64,000 bases of DNA from JAABRU01 sp050180235 (GCA_050180235.1 JBFXEJ010000002.1:1-64000); one strand, 5' to 3'. Positions 1 through 9,420 are shown, counted from the stretch's first letter. Notes: generated by a model from the letters alone, not told the origin. A program made the numbers and translations.

Positions 1-27
1 ACAAAAAAAAATATGTACATGGCAATG

Positions 28-56
28 TTGACTGTTTTCAATATGTTGCATAATAA
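28..56 (+). promoter_or_regulatory. possible sigma70-like promoter
   Basis: TTGACT at 28-33 is followed after 17 bases by TAATAA at 51-56; an alternative -10 box CATAAT lies at 49-54. The -35 box is good but the -10 box is poor and the next start codon is over 400 bases away across a palindromic element, so this is only a possible promoter in an AT-rich stretch. Confidence 0.2.
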
Positions 57-125
57 TTACACCTATTTTGTATTATTTATACATTTAATTTCAGAAGGTT
101 ATATTATTCGTTGAGAAACTTTAGT

Positions 126-275
126 TACATAACTGATGTTACGCAGCATCGTCATACCGGCGAAAGCCGGTATCCGGAACTGTTTGATATTACTGGATTC
201 CGGCTTTCGCCGGAATGACGGGCAAAGCGGATAACTCCCTGATTTTTGAAAGAGTGGCGTAACATCAGTTACATA
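126..275. repeat. palindromic MITE-like element (family L, copy 1)
   Basis: The outer arms AACTGATGTTACGC (131-144) and GCGTAACATCAGTT (257-270) are exact reverse complements. Inside them is a second palindrome around CCGGCGAAAGCCGG (157-170) matched by CCGGCTTTCGCCGG (200-213). A degraded relative occurs at 23503-23578. There is no credible coding frame. The structure fits a short non-autonomous element or a large REP-type hairpin. Confidence 0.7.
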
Positions 276-480
276 AACCGCTTTTGTTCGGTGCAACAAT
301 GGCATCCATAAAAATCAATATGTTAAAATTCAACTGAGTAACTTCTATGAAATGACGGATTTCTGAAATTTTCTTTATTTTTGAAGTTTCCGAAACCGAA
401 ATTTTGTCTTTTCACATTCTCTGATTGACACCGCCTTCAATTTGGGTATATTTCAGATGAAACCGCAACGGAGGCAAAAC

Positions 481-2292
481 ATGGACAGAGACAGGGCAAA
501 AGAGACAGGGCAGCAGAAGCAGACACAGAAAATGATTGGTCATATTCTCATGGATGCAGGTCTGATCAACCGGGAGCAGTTGAAGCAGGCCCTGCAGAAG
601 CAGTCGGTCACGGGAAAACGCATTGGGAGTATTCTGGTGGAAAACGGGCTGGTTTCTGAAGAAAATATGATGGGAGCACTTTCCAGACAGTTGGGTTTTC
701 CCAGCGTGGATATAAGAAAAACAGTGATTTCCGATGAACTTCTGAAAATTTTTCCGGCTGATTTTCTGATGAAATATCAGATTGTTCCCATAGAAAAATC
801 TGAAAATACACTGCGAATCGCCATGACCAATCCCCTGGATCGGTCTACCATCAATGATGTGGAATTCATGACCGGAAATTCCATTGAGCCCATGATAGCT
901 TCTTCATCGGGCATTGAAGGTTTTCTGAAAAAGAAAATCGGGGGCGGGGAAGATATTTACGGCATCAGGGAAACCCATTCACCGGATCGGGTTGAGGTTC
1001 TGGAGGAGGACGCTGCCCTGCCGGATACCCTGAAACTGAAAAGTATGGCAGAATCTCCGGCTGTCATCCGCATGGTCGGCAAAATCCTCTCCGAAGCCAT
1101 CCGGACAGGTGCCGGCAGCATCCATATCAAACCGAGGCAGAATGACGCTTTGATCCGTTTCCGCATTGACGGACTTCTGCGGAATATGAACACGGTTCAG
1201 GCAGACACATATCCTGCCATTATTGCCCGTCTGAAACTTACTGCGCGAATGGAAATTTCCGTGTGCAAACGTCCCCAGAGCGGCAATGTAACTCTGAAAA
1301 TCGGCAGCCATGTAGCAGATCTCCGTCTTTCAACTGTTCCCACTGTATACGGGGAAAAAATGGTGATCCGGATAATGGAGAAAATTCAGAAACTGAGAAA
1401 TCTGGAAAGCCTGGGCATGCATCCCAAGGATCTGAGCCTGTATTATTCTCTCCTGTCCCGTCCCCACGGCATTGTTCTCATTGCCGGGCCGGTGGGAAGC
1501 GGAACCTCAACCACCCTGTACACCACACTCCGCTATCTGCGTTCTGACGAAAACAATATCATGACTGTTGAGGACCCTGTGGAATATCATGTTCCGGGCA
1601 TCAACCAGATGCAGATCAATCCCAGGGAAAACATTACATTTGTTTCCGGGCTTCGTGCGGCGCTGCACCAGGATCCGGATATTATCATGATCAGTGAACT
1701 CCGGGATTCGGAAACAGCGCATCTCATCTTCCAGTCTTCCCTCCGGGGACATATGGTGCTTTCCGCTCTGTACTGCGGTCAGGCTGTATCTGCTCTGACC
1801 CATCTGGTGAGTTTCGGCATCACGCCCCATATGGCAGCATCAGCCATCGGCGGCATTGTGGCCCAGAGACTGGTACGCCGCAACTGCGCCCACTGCCTGG
1901 AAAGATATGTTCCGGAACCGAGAATTCTGGCCAGTCTCAATATTGATGTGATGGAAGTTTCCAAAATGCACTTTTATCATGGCCGGGGATGTGAAAAATG
2001 CGGTGAAACCGGTTATGCCGGGCAGATCGGGATTTTTGAGATACTGAATGTGGATCATTCCCTCAAGGAACTGATCCTCAGCCAGGCTTCGGAAGGGGAA
2101 ATTTTTATGCAGGCCCGTAAGAAAGGCATGACCACGATGGAGGAAAACGGTCTTTATCTGGCCCTGAACAAAATCACCACACTGGATGAAATTGTGCGGG
2201 TGGTTCCGCCGGATCTGATCGGCACTCCCCGGAAAGAGGGATGGGAGAAACAGATTATCTCGGCTTTTGATGATGCGCTGTATATTCTTTAG
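481..2292 (+). CDS. GspE/PilB-family ATPase-like protein with degenerate Walker A
   Basis: About 603 residues. The start is ATG 481, because GGAGG at 470-474 sits six bases before it; the longer TTG-initiated frame from 442 is less likely. The N-terminal part resembles the MshEN/GspE-N domain, followed by a type II secretion/type IV pilus assembly ATPase core. Family hallmarks are present: the Asp box (VEDPVEYH), a Walker B-like segment (DPDIIMISELRD) and a C-terminal CxxC...CxxC zinc site (NCAHC, CEKCG). The Walker A motif reads GPVGSGTSTT, so the invariant lysine (about residue 342) is threonine, and the His box reads GHMVLSALY with tyrosine for histidine. The family normally powers pilus or pseudopilus assembly at the inner membrane; this copy probably cannot hydrolyse ATP normally. 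No pilus genes are adjacent. It may be a regulatory pseudo-ATPase or a decaying paralogue. Confidence 0.85.
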   Translation: MDRDRAKETGQQKQTQKMIGHILMDAGLINREQLKQALQKQSVTGKRIGSILVENGLVSEENMMGALSRQLGFPSVDIRKTVISDELLKIFPADFLMKYQIVPIEKSENTLRIAMTNPLDRSTINDVEFMTGNSIEPMIASSSGIEGFLKKKIGGGEDIYGIRETHSPDRVEVLEEDAALPDTLKLKSMAESPAVIRMVGKILSEAIRTGAGSIHIKPRQNDALIRFRIDGLLRNMNTVQADTYPAIIARLKLTARMEISVCKRPQSGNVTLKIGSHVADLRLSTVPTVYGEKMVIRIMEKIQKLRNLESLGMHPKDLSLYYSLLSRPHGIVLIAGPVGSGTSTTLYTTLRYLRSDENNIMTVEDPVEYHVPGINQMQINPRENITFVSGLRAALHQDPDIIMISELRDSETAHLIFQSSLRGHMVLSALYCGQAVSALTHLVSFGITPHMAASAIGGIVAQRLVRRNCAHCLERYVPEPRILASLNIDVMEVSKMHFYHGRGCEKCGETGYAGQIGIFEILNVDHSLKELILSQASEGEIFMQARKKGMTTMEENGLYLALNKITTLDEIVRVVPPDLIGTPRKEGWEKQIISAFDDALYIL

Positions 2293-2340
2293 TACATGAC
2301 CACGTTAGTTCCGATGATATTACAAACTGTAAATTTTTTT

Positions 2341-2480
2341 TAAGGCGATTTCCATGAAAAAATGTACCATCATTGTAGGTGGGCACGGCTTTTTGTGCCC
2401 ACAGTTTCAGCAGGACGGCGGGCACAAAAAGCCGTGCCCACCCTACGAAAAACGGTATAATCATTAATGGAAATCACTTA
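2341..2480. repeat. 140-bp palindromic MITE (family A, copy 1)
   Basis: It begins TAAGGCGATTTCCATG and ends CATTAATGGAAATCACTTA, imperfect terminal inverted repeats bounded by TA. The centre is a hairpin of GGGCACGGCTTTTTGTGCCC and its inverted partner. Further copies lie at 23579-23720, 27256-27396 and 28614-28908. It occupies most of the gap between the GspE-like gene and the methyltransferase gene. Confidence 0.85.
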
Positions 2481-2556
2481 AAAATTCAGTTTGTTAAATA
2501 CCGGTTAATTATATAATGCTGAAACCGTATCTGAAAGAATAAAAGCGAGATAATAA

Positions 2557-5472
2557 ATGACACAGCCCCATAGGCACAGAGAGGAATCCGTCAACACACA
2601 GCTTGCCCTGCTTCTGACAAAGCAGGGTGTAAGTGCGGAATCGGAAACCATTCAGCAGTCCGGGAAACACAGACCGGATGTCATGTTCACGCTTGGCGGA
2701 CTTCGCGTCATCATAGAGGGGAAGTTTTCCGACACGCCCGATGCTGACAACGTTGTGCTGGCCGATGCGCTCCGGCGGGTGCAGACCGGCATCTGCCACA
2801 TTGCGGTTGCTCTGGTGTATCCCAAAGAGATCCGCACTGTCTCCACCGGCCAGCTTGGGGAAACCCTGTCAGGTTCACGCCTGCGCTTTCTCATCATCTC
2901 TGAAACCGGGCAGACAGAATGGGCCGAAGCAGCTCCGGCGGAAATCCTGGCCTCTCTGCGCCGTGTGCACGAATCTCTGTGCAGAGATGATATTGTCGCT
3001 GAATCTGCCAGGAAGCTTTCCGAAAAGATTGAGGCCATTGCCTCCCTTTGGACAGGTCAGACTGCCACATGCGACCGGCTTTCGGTTCTGCTGGGCATGC
3101 CTGCAAAAAGAGGGGAAAGCGGGGAGGAGCGGAATGCCCGGCGCATCACAGCCACCAAAGTTGCCTCTCTGGTGCTTGCCAATGCCATGATATTTCAGGA
3201 ACAGCTTGCCTCAAACGGCGGTGATATCCGGGTGGATTCCCTCCGTGTGTATGACAACGCTCCTGATCCGGTTGACAGACTGAAACAGCACTGGCACATG
3301 ATATGGGAAAAAATAAACTATGTCCCGATTTTTCAGATGGGCGAGGCTGTTCTGCAGGAAATACCCGTATCTCCCAATGCCATATCCTATATCCGCTGGC
3401 TTATGGCAGAGGCCAAGTCCATCTGCGCGAACCAGTCTGCGCTCCGGCACGATCTGATGGGCCGCATCTATCACTGGCTGCTGCATCATGCCAAATATCT
3501 CGGCACTTATTACACGGCCACATCATCGGCCACCCTGCTGCTCAAACTTGTGTTTGCGCAGAACTGGGGGGAACAGGATTTTGCCTCACCGAAAAAACTG
3601 GCTGATTTCACGGTCGCGGATCTTGCCTGCGGAACCGGAACGCTGCTGATGGCCGCAGCACAGGCACTTACGGATCAGTTTGCTGTGTCACGGGTGAAAA
3701 AAGGCAGAAACCTTACGGAGAAAATTTTCAGGGGTCTGCACGAAACCCTGATGGAAAAGGTGCTGTACGGATATGATGTTCTGCCGTCCGCTGTTCACCT
3801 CACGGCCTCAACTTTGGGGATGCTTGCGCCTGATGTCACCTACCGCAATATGAACCTGTTTGTCATGCCGATGGGCGTGAAAAACCGCTCCCTGCGTCTG
3901 GGCAGTCTTGATTTCATTGACCGTGACAGCGTGGATACCCAGATCACCCTGGATAACACCCAGATGGATGACAGGCAGACCGGAGTCAACGGGGAACAGC
4001 GCACCAAAGCAAGAGTTCCCAAAATAAATCTCTGCGTGATGAACCCCCCGTTTGTGAGATCAACCGGAAACACCAACCTGTTATTCGGAAGCCTGCCGGA
4101 TGATGAGAGGGCAAAACTGCAGACAGAACTGAAAAAACGCGTCAAAGATTTGCAGGCTTCCATTACAGCCGGGCTTGGCAGTGTTTTTCTGGCAATTGCA
4201 GACAGACATCTGCGTGCTGACGGAAGGCTGGCATTTATTCTTCCTGTGGCACTTGCAACCGGTGAAGCCTGGGGAGCAAGCCGCAAACTGCTGGCTGACC
4301 GCTATCATGTAGAAGTCGTGATGGTAAGCCATGACTCTGACCGTCCGAATTTTTCCGAAAACACAAATCTGTCCGAGATCATGTTTATCGCGCGCAAACG
4401 CGGGGAAAATGAGCAGTCCGGTGATACGGTTTACGTGAATCTGTGGCACAACCCGCGCACCATATATGAAGCACTGGATGTGGCAGAACGGATTCGCTTA
4501 TGCAAACCGGCATCGCCTGATTCGGAAGGGATAACGTCCGTAACCGGGGCCCAAGGACGCAAGCTGGCTGAAGTGCTGTCATTACCGGCAACACTTATCA
4601 GCAGTCAATGGATTGGTGTGCAGTTTGCCCAGACCTGGACTCTGCGCGCGGCGGTAAAGCTGGAACAGGGAAAACTGGCAGTGCCGGGCAAAAAAACGGT
4701 GGATGTGCCAATGTGCAGATTGAAATTGACTGGCGAGCTGGGGCCGGACAGCAGACGGATACATGATGGATTTAAAGGGTCTGAAACAGACTGGTCGCCT
4801 TTCCCATCTTTTTTGCATCATGATGCAAAAAAAGTGGTAAGCATCAGGCAGAATCCCAATACTCACCTTATGCCCTGGGTGGAATCTCCGCGGGGCGCGG
4901 ATTATGGATCGCGCAGGCTGTGGCCCCGTGCCGGTCGGATTCTGCTGATTGAACGGGCAAGAACAACAACCCATCGCGTTATTGCGATTGGCTTTGATGA
5001 ACCTGTTTTGGGTACAAGCTGGTGGGCCTTAAAAACAGAATTAAGCGCAGACCGGGAAAAAGCATTGTTACTGTGGCTGAATTCAACAGCCTCAATATTA
5101 CTGCTTCTTTCCCGCAGGGTCACTACGCAGGGCGTATGGATGAAATTCAAACAGCCTGCATGGGAAAACATTCCTGTGCTGGATGTGCGTTCTCTGCCGG
5201 ATAAAGTCATCACCCAACTTGCAAAGGCTTATGACGCAATCTGTGACAAAGAACTCATGGCCCTTGCCAAACTTGACGCTGATCCTGTGCGTGCGGAAAT
5301 TGACGCGGCATTGTCCGCTGCTCTTGGACTTCCGGACATAAAACCCCTGCGCCAGCTTCTTGCACGGGAGCCGGGTTTGACCGGCAAAGGACTGTCCCCG
5401 AAACCGGGGCAGATTGACCTGGCGGCTGCGGAATCCAAAAAAGATCCAGAAATGCAGTTGAGCCTGATCTGA
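2557..5472 (+). CDS. Type IIG-like restriction enzyme: N-terminal PD-(D/E)XK nuclease fused to N6-adenine methyltransferase
   Basis: 971 residues. The N-terminus carries a PD-(D/E)XK signature (P40-D41 ... E54-G-K56), predicting a nuclease. A gamma-type adenine methyltransferase core follows, with the SAM-binding motif DLACGTG (from residue 355) and the catalytic motif NPPF (residue 496). The remaining C-terminal half would hold the target-recognition region. One-chain nuclease plus methylase of this size is typical of type IIG/IIL (Eco57I/MmeI-like) systems that cut and protect DNA without separate subunits; this role is inferred. There is no separate restriction or specificity gene nearby, consistent with a stand-alone enzyme. 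The start at ATG 2557 has a weak purine-rich leader. It is the first of two restriction systems in the window. Confidence 0.85.
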   Translation: MTQPHRHREESVNTQLALLLTKQGVSAESETIQQSGKHRPDVMFTLGGLRVIIEGKFSDTPDADNVVLADALRRVQTGICHIAVALVYPKEIRTVSTGQLGETLSGSRLRFLIISETGQTEWAEAAPAEILASLRRVHESLCRDDIVAESARKLSEKIEAIASLWTGQTATCDRLSVLLGMPAKRGESGEERNARRITATKVASLVLANAMIFQEQLASNGGDIRVDSLRVYDNAPDPVDRLKQHWHMIWEKINYVPIFQMGEAVLQEIPVSPNAISYIRWLMAEAKSICANQSALRHDLMGRIYHWLLHHAKYLGTYYTATSSATLLLKLVFAQNWGEQDFASPKKLADFTVADLACGTGTLLMAAAQALTDQFAVSRVKKGRNLTEKIFRGLHETLMEKVLYGYDVLPSAVHLTASTLGMLAPDVTYRNMNLFVMPMGVKNRSLRLGSLDFIDRDSVDTQITLDNTQMDDRQTGVNGEQRTKARVPKINLCVMNPPFVRSTGNTNLLFGSLPDDERAKLQTELKKRVKDLQASITAGLGSVFLAIADRHLRADGRLAFILPVALATGEAWGASRKLLADRYHVEVVMVSHDSDRPNFSENTNLSEIMFIARKRGENEQSGDTVYVNLWHNPRTIYEALDVAERIRLCKPASPDSEGITSVTGAQGRKLAEVLSLPATLISSQWIGVQFAQTWTLRAAVKLEQGKLAVPGKKTVDVPMCRLKLTGELGPDSRRIHDGFKGSETDWSPFPSFLHHDAKKVVSIRQNPNTHLMPWVESPRGADYGSRRLWPRAGRILLIERARTTTHRVIAIGFDEPVLGTSWWALKTELSADREKALLLWLNSTASILLLLSRRVTTQGVWMKFKQPAWENIPVLDVRSLPDKVITQLAKAYDAICDKELMALAKLDADPVRAEIDAALSAALGLPDIKPLRQLLAREPGLTGKGLSPKPGQIDLAAAESKKDPEMQLSLI

Positions 5473-5502
5473 GTGGCAGACATTTTGCATTAATCACCTT
5501 CT

Positions 5503-5655
5503 TAATTTTACTTTGTCAGCTTTGCCGTACATGATATGAAATCTGAAAAACAGCCGGGCATAAAATCTCCGTGAAACTTTGTGTCTTTGCGGCAGAAACA
5601 GCGGGAGTCAGTGCTGAAATTTTTTCAGATTTTATAAGTTGACAAACTAAAATTA
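5503..5655. repeat. MITE-like element with TAATTTTACTTTGTC ends (family E, copy 1)
   Basis: The left end TAATTTTACTTTGTCAGCTT and the right end AAGTTGACAAACTAAAATTA are near-perfect inverted repeats. The second copy is at 33321-33451, sharing internal text such as GTGAAACTTTGTG. It lies between the methyltransferase gene and the Rieske-like gene and may carry part of the latter's leader. Confidence 0.75.
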
Positions 5656-5673
5656 AAAAGAAAGGACAATTTT

Positions 5674-6078
5674 ATGATGAAATTTTTCAAACGTATTCTG
5701 GGAATCTGTGAAACACCTGCGGCAGATGAACAGAGCTGGCGGGTTTCAGACAATCAGATCATCCTGGATTTAAACAAAATTCCCGCATTTTCCAAACCCG
5801 GAAGCGCAGTGCGTCTGGAAGGCAGGGGACTGGCAGACAAAATTCTGCTTGTGCATGGAACAGACGGAAACTATTATGCCTTTGTCAATAAATGCAGCCA
5901 TATGGGAAGAAGAATTGATCCGATGGCAGGAGAATCCGCTCTGTGCTGCTGCAGTGTATCCAAATCCGCATACACTTATGACGGAAAAGTGATTTCCGGC
6001 CCGGCCAAATCTCCGCTCCGGACACTGCCTGTGCAGGTGAATCCGGAAACCGGAATTCTGATTGCAGGAATGGGATAA
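5674..6078 (+). CDS. Rieske-like [2Fe-2S] domain protein with an altered second ligand motif
   Basis: 134 residues, cytoplasmic (no signal or membrane segment). The first cluster motif is present as C-S-H (NKCSHMGRR) and the fold's later landmarks YTYDGKVISGPA are clear. Where the second motif should read CPCH, the protein has CCCS, so the usual second histidine ligand is missing although extra cysteines are available. It may bind an all-cysteine or differently ligated cluster, or none. A run AAAGGA precedes ATG 5674. It is the first gene of an apparent operon with two CRP/PATAN-like genes (27 bp and 5 bp gaps) and a secreted protein. The physiological partner is unknown. Confidence 0.7.
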   Translation: MMKFFKRILGICETPAADEQSWRVSDNQIILDLNKIPAFSKPGSAVRLEGRGLADKILLVHGTDGNYYAFVNKCSHMGRRIDPMAGESALCCCSVSKSAYTYDGKVISGPAKSPLRTLPVQVNPETGILIAGMG

Positions 6079-6104
6079 GACATGCGAAGGGATGAAAAAA
6101 CATA

Positions 6105-7178
6105 ATGAGTTTCCCCAAAGCCCTTTTTGAAATCATTGAAGAAAACAAATGCCCCTTTTATGAAATGGGAGATGTCTTTGCCCTGTCCGGCAAGGCGCTG
6201 CTTCTGGATCAGAAAGAGGAGAAAACCTTTATCAGCACCACAGTTATCCAACTGCCCAAAGGCAAATCCTCCTGCCGCATCATAATAGAGGATCTGTCCG
6301 AGGTTCTTATCAAATACAAAAGCGTGGACAGGGTTCCGGGTTTCAAAATCCGCTGCGGCGGATGCACAGGATCAGTTCTGCTGGAGTACAGACGCTATAA
6401 AGACCCTGTTCCATCGGCATCTGATACAGATATTGAGGTGTTTGAAAGTCTGCTGGGCAGTTTCTCCTTTTTTCAGGTACTGGATGAAAATGATCTCCGG
6501 CTTTTTGTTCCTCTGCTGAAAATGGAAAAATACGGGGCCGGAGACATTGTCATCCGGAAAGGGGAACCCGGAAAAAGGCTGTATATCATTGTTTCCGGGC
6601 TGGTGGAGGTTATCGGCAGAAATGATGCGAGCATTGCCTTTCTGGGAAAAGGGGAGGTGTTCGGTGAAATGAGTCTTCTGACCGGAGAGCCGGTGACAGC
6701 AACAATAAAAGTTGCAGAATCCTCAAAAGTGTTATATATGGAAGGCAATGATTTCCGAAGACTTCTGAACCGTTCCGCATCCCTGCAGATGTATTTCACC
6801 CGTCTGCTTTCCCGGAGACTGACCGAGGTGAATCTGATGCGTGCTGAAGAGTTTGATTCCGGAATGGTGGGAAATCTGACGGAAATGCCTCCTTCGGAAC
6901 TGTTTCAGGCCCTGAATGTGAACCAGAAAACCGGGGTACTGAAACTGCATCTGGCTGCCGGCCCCGCGGAAATAGCATTCCGTGACGGAAGACTTGTACG
7001 GTCTGAATACAACGGAAAGCAGGGGCGGGAAGCCTTTTACGGCATACTGAGGGAAAAAGAGGGGCGCTTCCGTTTTATCGGGGAACTGCCCGCCGTAGAT
7101 TGGAAAACAGAAGAATTTGGTGATTTCACATGGATGCTCATGGACGGATTCAGACGGATTGATGAGGAAAAGGAATAG
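6105..7178 (+). CDS. cyclic-nucleotide-binding-like and PATAN (DUF4388)-like protein, copy 1
   Basis: 357 residues. Residues 1-110 form a cysteine-containing N-terminal domain that I cannot name (CPFY, then CGGCTG). Residues about 120-235 form a CRP-like beta-roll (KGEPGKRLYIIVSGLVEVI, GKGEVFGEMSLLTGEP). Residues about 255-355 resemble the PATAN/DUF4388 domain found in signalling proteins of delta-proteobacteria. In the phosphate-binding cassette the usual Arg-Ser/Thr-Ala is replaced by V-T-A, so binding of cAMP or cGMP is doubtful. No helix-turn-helix is visible, so it is probably a signalling adaptor rather than a transcription factor. The next gene is a full-length paralogue, which points to tandem duplication. 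Confidence 0.75.
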   Translation: MSFPKALFEIIEENKCPFYEMGDVFALSGKALLLDQKEEKTFISTTVIQLPKGKSSCRIIIEDLSEVLIKYKSVDRVPGFKIRCGGCTGSVLLEYRRYKDPVPSASDTDIEVFESLLGSFSFFQVLDENDLRLFVPLLKMEKYGAGDIVIRKGEPGKRLYIIVSGLVEVIGRNDASIAFLGKGEVFGEMSLLTGEPVTATIKVAESSKVLYMEGNDFRRLLNRSASLQMYFTRLLSRRLTEVNLMRAEEFDSGMVGNLTEMPPSELFQALNVNQKTGVLKLHLAAGPAEIAFRDGRLVRSEYNGKQGREAFYGILREKEGRFRFIGELPAVDWKTEEFGDFTWMLMDGFRRIDEEKE

Positions 7179-7183
7179 ATCCG

Positions 7184-8308
7184 ATGCAGATTCCCAAAGC
7201 TGTCTTTAAAATCATAGAAGAAAACAACTGTCCTTTCTACAAATACGGAGATGAATTTCTGCTCTCCGGAAAGGCGCTGATACTGGATCACAAAGAGGAT
7301 CGGAAATTTATTTCCACTTCCATTATTGACATTCCGGCAGGCAAGCCCGAATGTCCGATTCTTTACGGTGACATCACCAATGTTCTGATCAAATACCAGT
7401 CCATCAGCAGAATTCCCACCTATGTCATGAACTGCAGCGGATGCACGGGAACCATCCGGCTGGAATATGACCGGGAGAAGAAAAGCGGCACAGCAGCTCC
7501 CTCTCCCCCTGCATCTGCAGCCGGGGAAATTTCCACCGATGTTCTTCGGAAAAAGGATGATATTGCAGAAATGCTGAGGGGTTTTTCCATTTTCAGAACC
7601 CTGGATCTGCACAATATCCGGGAACTGCTTTCCTTTCTGCAGCTCCGGAAATTTTCGAAAAACAGTGAGGTCATCCGCAAAGGCGATCCCAGTGAAAATC
7701 TGTATATTGTTGTAAGCGGAAAGGTGGCTGTGGTAGATCAGGGCGGGGTGCTGATTGCCAGCCTGGGAAAAGGGGAGGTTTTCGGTGAGATGAGTCTGCT
7801 CAGCGGGGAGCCTGCCGTTGCCACGGTAAAAGTTGTTGAACCACTGAAAGTGCTGTATATGGCCGGGAAAAATTTTCGGAGGATTCTCAACCGCTTCCCG
7901 TCCCTGCAGATGTATCTTGCCCGGCTGCTTTCCCAGAGGCTGGCCAAATCCAATGTCACCCTGTCTGCGGAAATCCGTTCCGGCATGATTGGCAAACTTT
8001 CCGATATGCCTTCGCCTGAACTTTTTCAGGTACTGGGGGAAAACAAAAAAACCGGAATTCTTACCCTCACACTGCCCCAGGGCCCTGCCAAATTTTTCTT
8101 CCGGGACGGGGATGTGGTGCTGGCAAGGTATAACAGCAAAGACGGGAAAGATGCTTTTTTTGAAGCCCTGGGGGAAAAAGACGGCCGTTTCCGTTTTGTT
8201 CCCGGTCTTCCGCAGGAATACATGAAAGCTGATGAAATCGGAAATCTGATGTGGCTGCTCATGGAGGGGCTGCGCCGGATTGATGAACAGACGGGCGGAG
8301 ATCAGTGA
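7184..8308 (+). CDS. cyclic-nucleotide-binding-like and PATAN (DUF4388)-like protein, copy 2
   Basis: 374 residues, a paralogue of the preceding gene and five bases downstream of it. The same three parts appear in order: an N-terminal Cys domain (CPFYKYGD, CSGCTG), a Pro/Ala/Ser-rich linker around residues 105-118 that copy 1 lacks, a CRP-like beta-roll (KGDPSENLYIVVSGKVAVV, GKGEVFGEMSLLSGEP) and a PATAN-like end. The arginine of the cNMP-binding cassette is again absent (P-A-V-A-T), so both copies share the same loss. Co-transcription with the Rieske-like gene is likely. The ligand and output are unknown. Confidence 0.75.
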   Translation: MQIPKAVFKIIEENNCPFYKYGDEFLLSGKALILDHKEDRKFISTSIIDIPAGKPECPILYGDITNVLIKYQSISRIPTYVMNCSGCTGTIRLEYDREKKSGTAAPSPPASAAGEISTDVLRKKDDIAEMLRGFSIFRTLDLHNIRELLSFLQLRKFSKNSEVIRKGDPSENLYIVVSGKVAVVDQGGVLIASLGKGEVFGEMSLLSGEPAVATVKVVEPLKVLYMAGKNFRRILNRFPSLQMYLARLLSQRLAKSNVTLSAEIRSGMIGKLSDMPSPELFQVLGENKKTGILTLTLPQGPAKFFFRDGDVVLARYNSKDGKDAFFEALGEKDGRFRFVPGLPQEYMKADEIGNLMWLLMEGLRRIDEQTGGDQ

Positions 8309-8385
8309 TAAATGGTGAATGGTGAATGATAAATGATAAAATGGTGGAATGTCAAATTGGCCATGAAAAAGGAGTGAACAGAATA

Positions 8386-9105
8386 ATGAAAGATTTTTGC
8401 AGAATCATCAAAGGCATAGTATGGATATTACCTGTATTTGCTGTCATGTGCGGTGCTGCATGGGGAACGGAAATTATTATTCCCGCGGCTGAAGCCAGGG
8501 CAGGTCAGTCTGTCCGCATTCCCATTATGATTGACAAAACAGACAATCTGGCAGGTGTCAAACTTTCCATAACATTTGACAACCATCTGCTTACATTCAG
8601 AAAAGCGGACAAAACAGAATATACATCTTCTCTTATGCACATTGTCAATGACAAAAATCCGGGTGTGCTGATTATTGTCATGGCAGGGGCCAAAGGCGTG
8701 AAGGGAGAGAATTTTCCCATTTTTTTTATGGAATTCACTGTCAGCAGCGATATTAAGGAAAAAAAGACCGCAAAGATAGAGGTGAAAGAATCCCAACTGA
8801 TGAGCGATACCCTCAAAGATGCGGAGCATAAAGTTTCTGTCCATCCTCTGACACTTCTTCCGGCTGAAGCAGGTGAAACTTCGGACAAATCCCCGGCAGC
8901 ATCTTCGGAAGCCGGAATTCTGAAAACAGCGGATGAAAAAGCGCTTTCCCCTGCTTCAGCCGATCAGAAATCCACTGACATCGGTGTGCAGAAATCGCAA
9001 ACTGCCCCTTCCGCCACAGAGCAGACCGGCCCGTCCCCAAACCCGGCCCAGGAAACACCGAAACCGCAGAAAAAGGATCAGAACGTACCTGCAAAGAGCA
9101 ACTGA
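8386..9105 (+). CDS. secreted protein with cohesin-like beta domain and low-complexity tail
   Basis: About 239 residues from ATG 8386. This start is preferred because it gives a clean signal peptide (MKDFCRIIKG, then a hydrophobic stretch ending near CGAAWG) and has AAGGAG upstream; the longer frame from 8326 would bury the signal. Residues about 25-150 look like a cohesin/dockerin-type adhesion beta-sandwich (RAGQSVRIPIMIDKT, LAGVKLSITFD). The C-terminal third is rich in Ser, Ala, Pro, Lys and Gln and is probably disordered. It is exported and likely surface or periplasmic. It ends the operon begun by the Rieske-like gene. Specific binding partners cannot be seen. Confidence 0.65.
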   Translation: MKDFCRIIKGIVWILPVFAVMCGAAWGTEIIIPAAEARAGQSVRIPIMIDKTDNLAGVKLSITFDNHLLTFRKADKTEYTSSLMHIVNDKNPGVLIIVMAGAKGVKGENFPIFFMEFTVSSDIKEKKTAKIEVKESQLMSDTLKDAEHKVSVHPLTLLPAEAGETSDKSPAASSEAGILKTADEKALSPASADQKSTDIGVQKSQTAPSATEQTGPSPNPAQETPKPQKKDQNVPAKSN

Positions 9106-9386
9106 CTGAATTTCAGCAGATTTTTTGGAAAACATTTGCGGTAGTACATGACCAGTTTAAATTTTGGAGAATCACAGAGAACTCCCATCCTGAGAACCGG
9201 GCTGTTAAGTTCTTTAAAAAATCCGGTAGTGGTATTTTTTTGACTGACAAATCTCACCGCATTAAATTTTCATTATAAAAAATTTCCTTTCAGGTGTTTC
9301 ACCATGTTCTGTAAAGGTTTCCGGTCATCGGTATTGCCAGCGGTTATAAGTAAGGTTCCATAAATTTTCGGATATAAACTTTTCAG

Positions 9387-9420
9387 AAAAACCGGATTTT
9401 TAGGAAAAATCCGGTTTTTT
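9387..9420. terminator. bidirectional terminator-like hairpin
   Basis: AAAAACCGGATTTTT is separated by three bases from AAAAATCCGGTTTTTT, giving a strong stem with a T run on either strand. Similar hairpins occur at 44112-44145 and 62623-62656. This one is about 280 bases past the secreted-protein gene, so its client is uncertain. Confidence 0.6.

Noticed and set aside
99..305. Minus-strand 68-residue open frame
   Set aside because: It lies wholly within the family L palindrome.
2509..5497. Overlapping open frames on both strands of the methyltransferase gene
   Set aside because: They are shadows of the 971-residue gene, which alone carries motifs.
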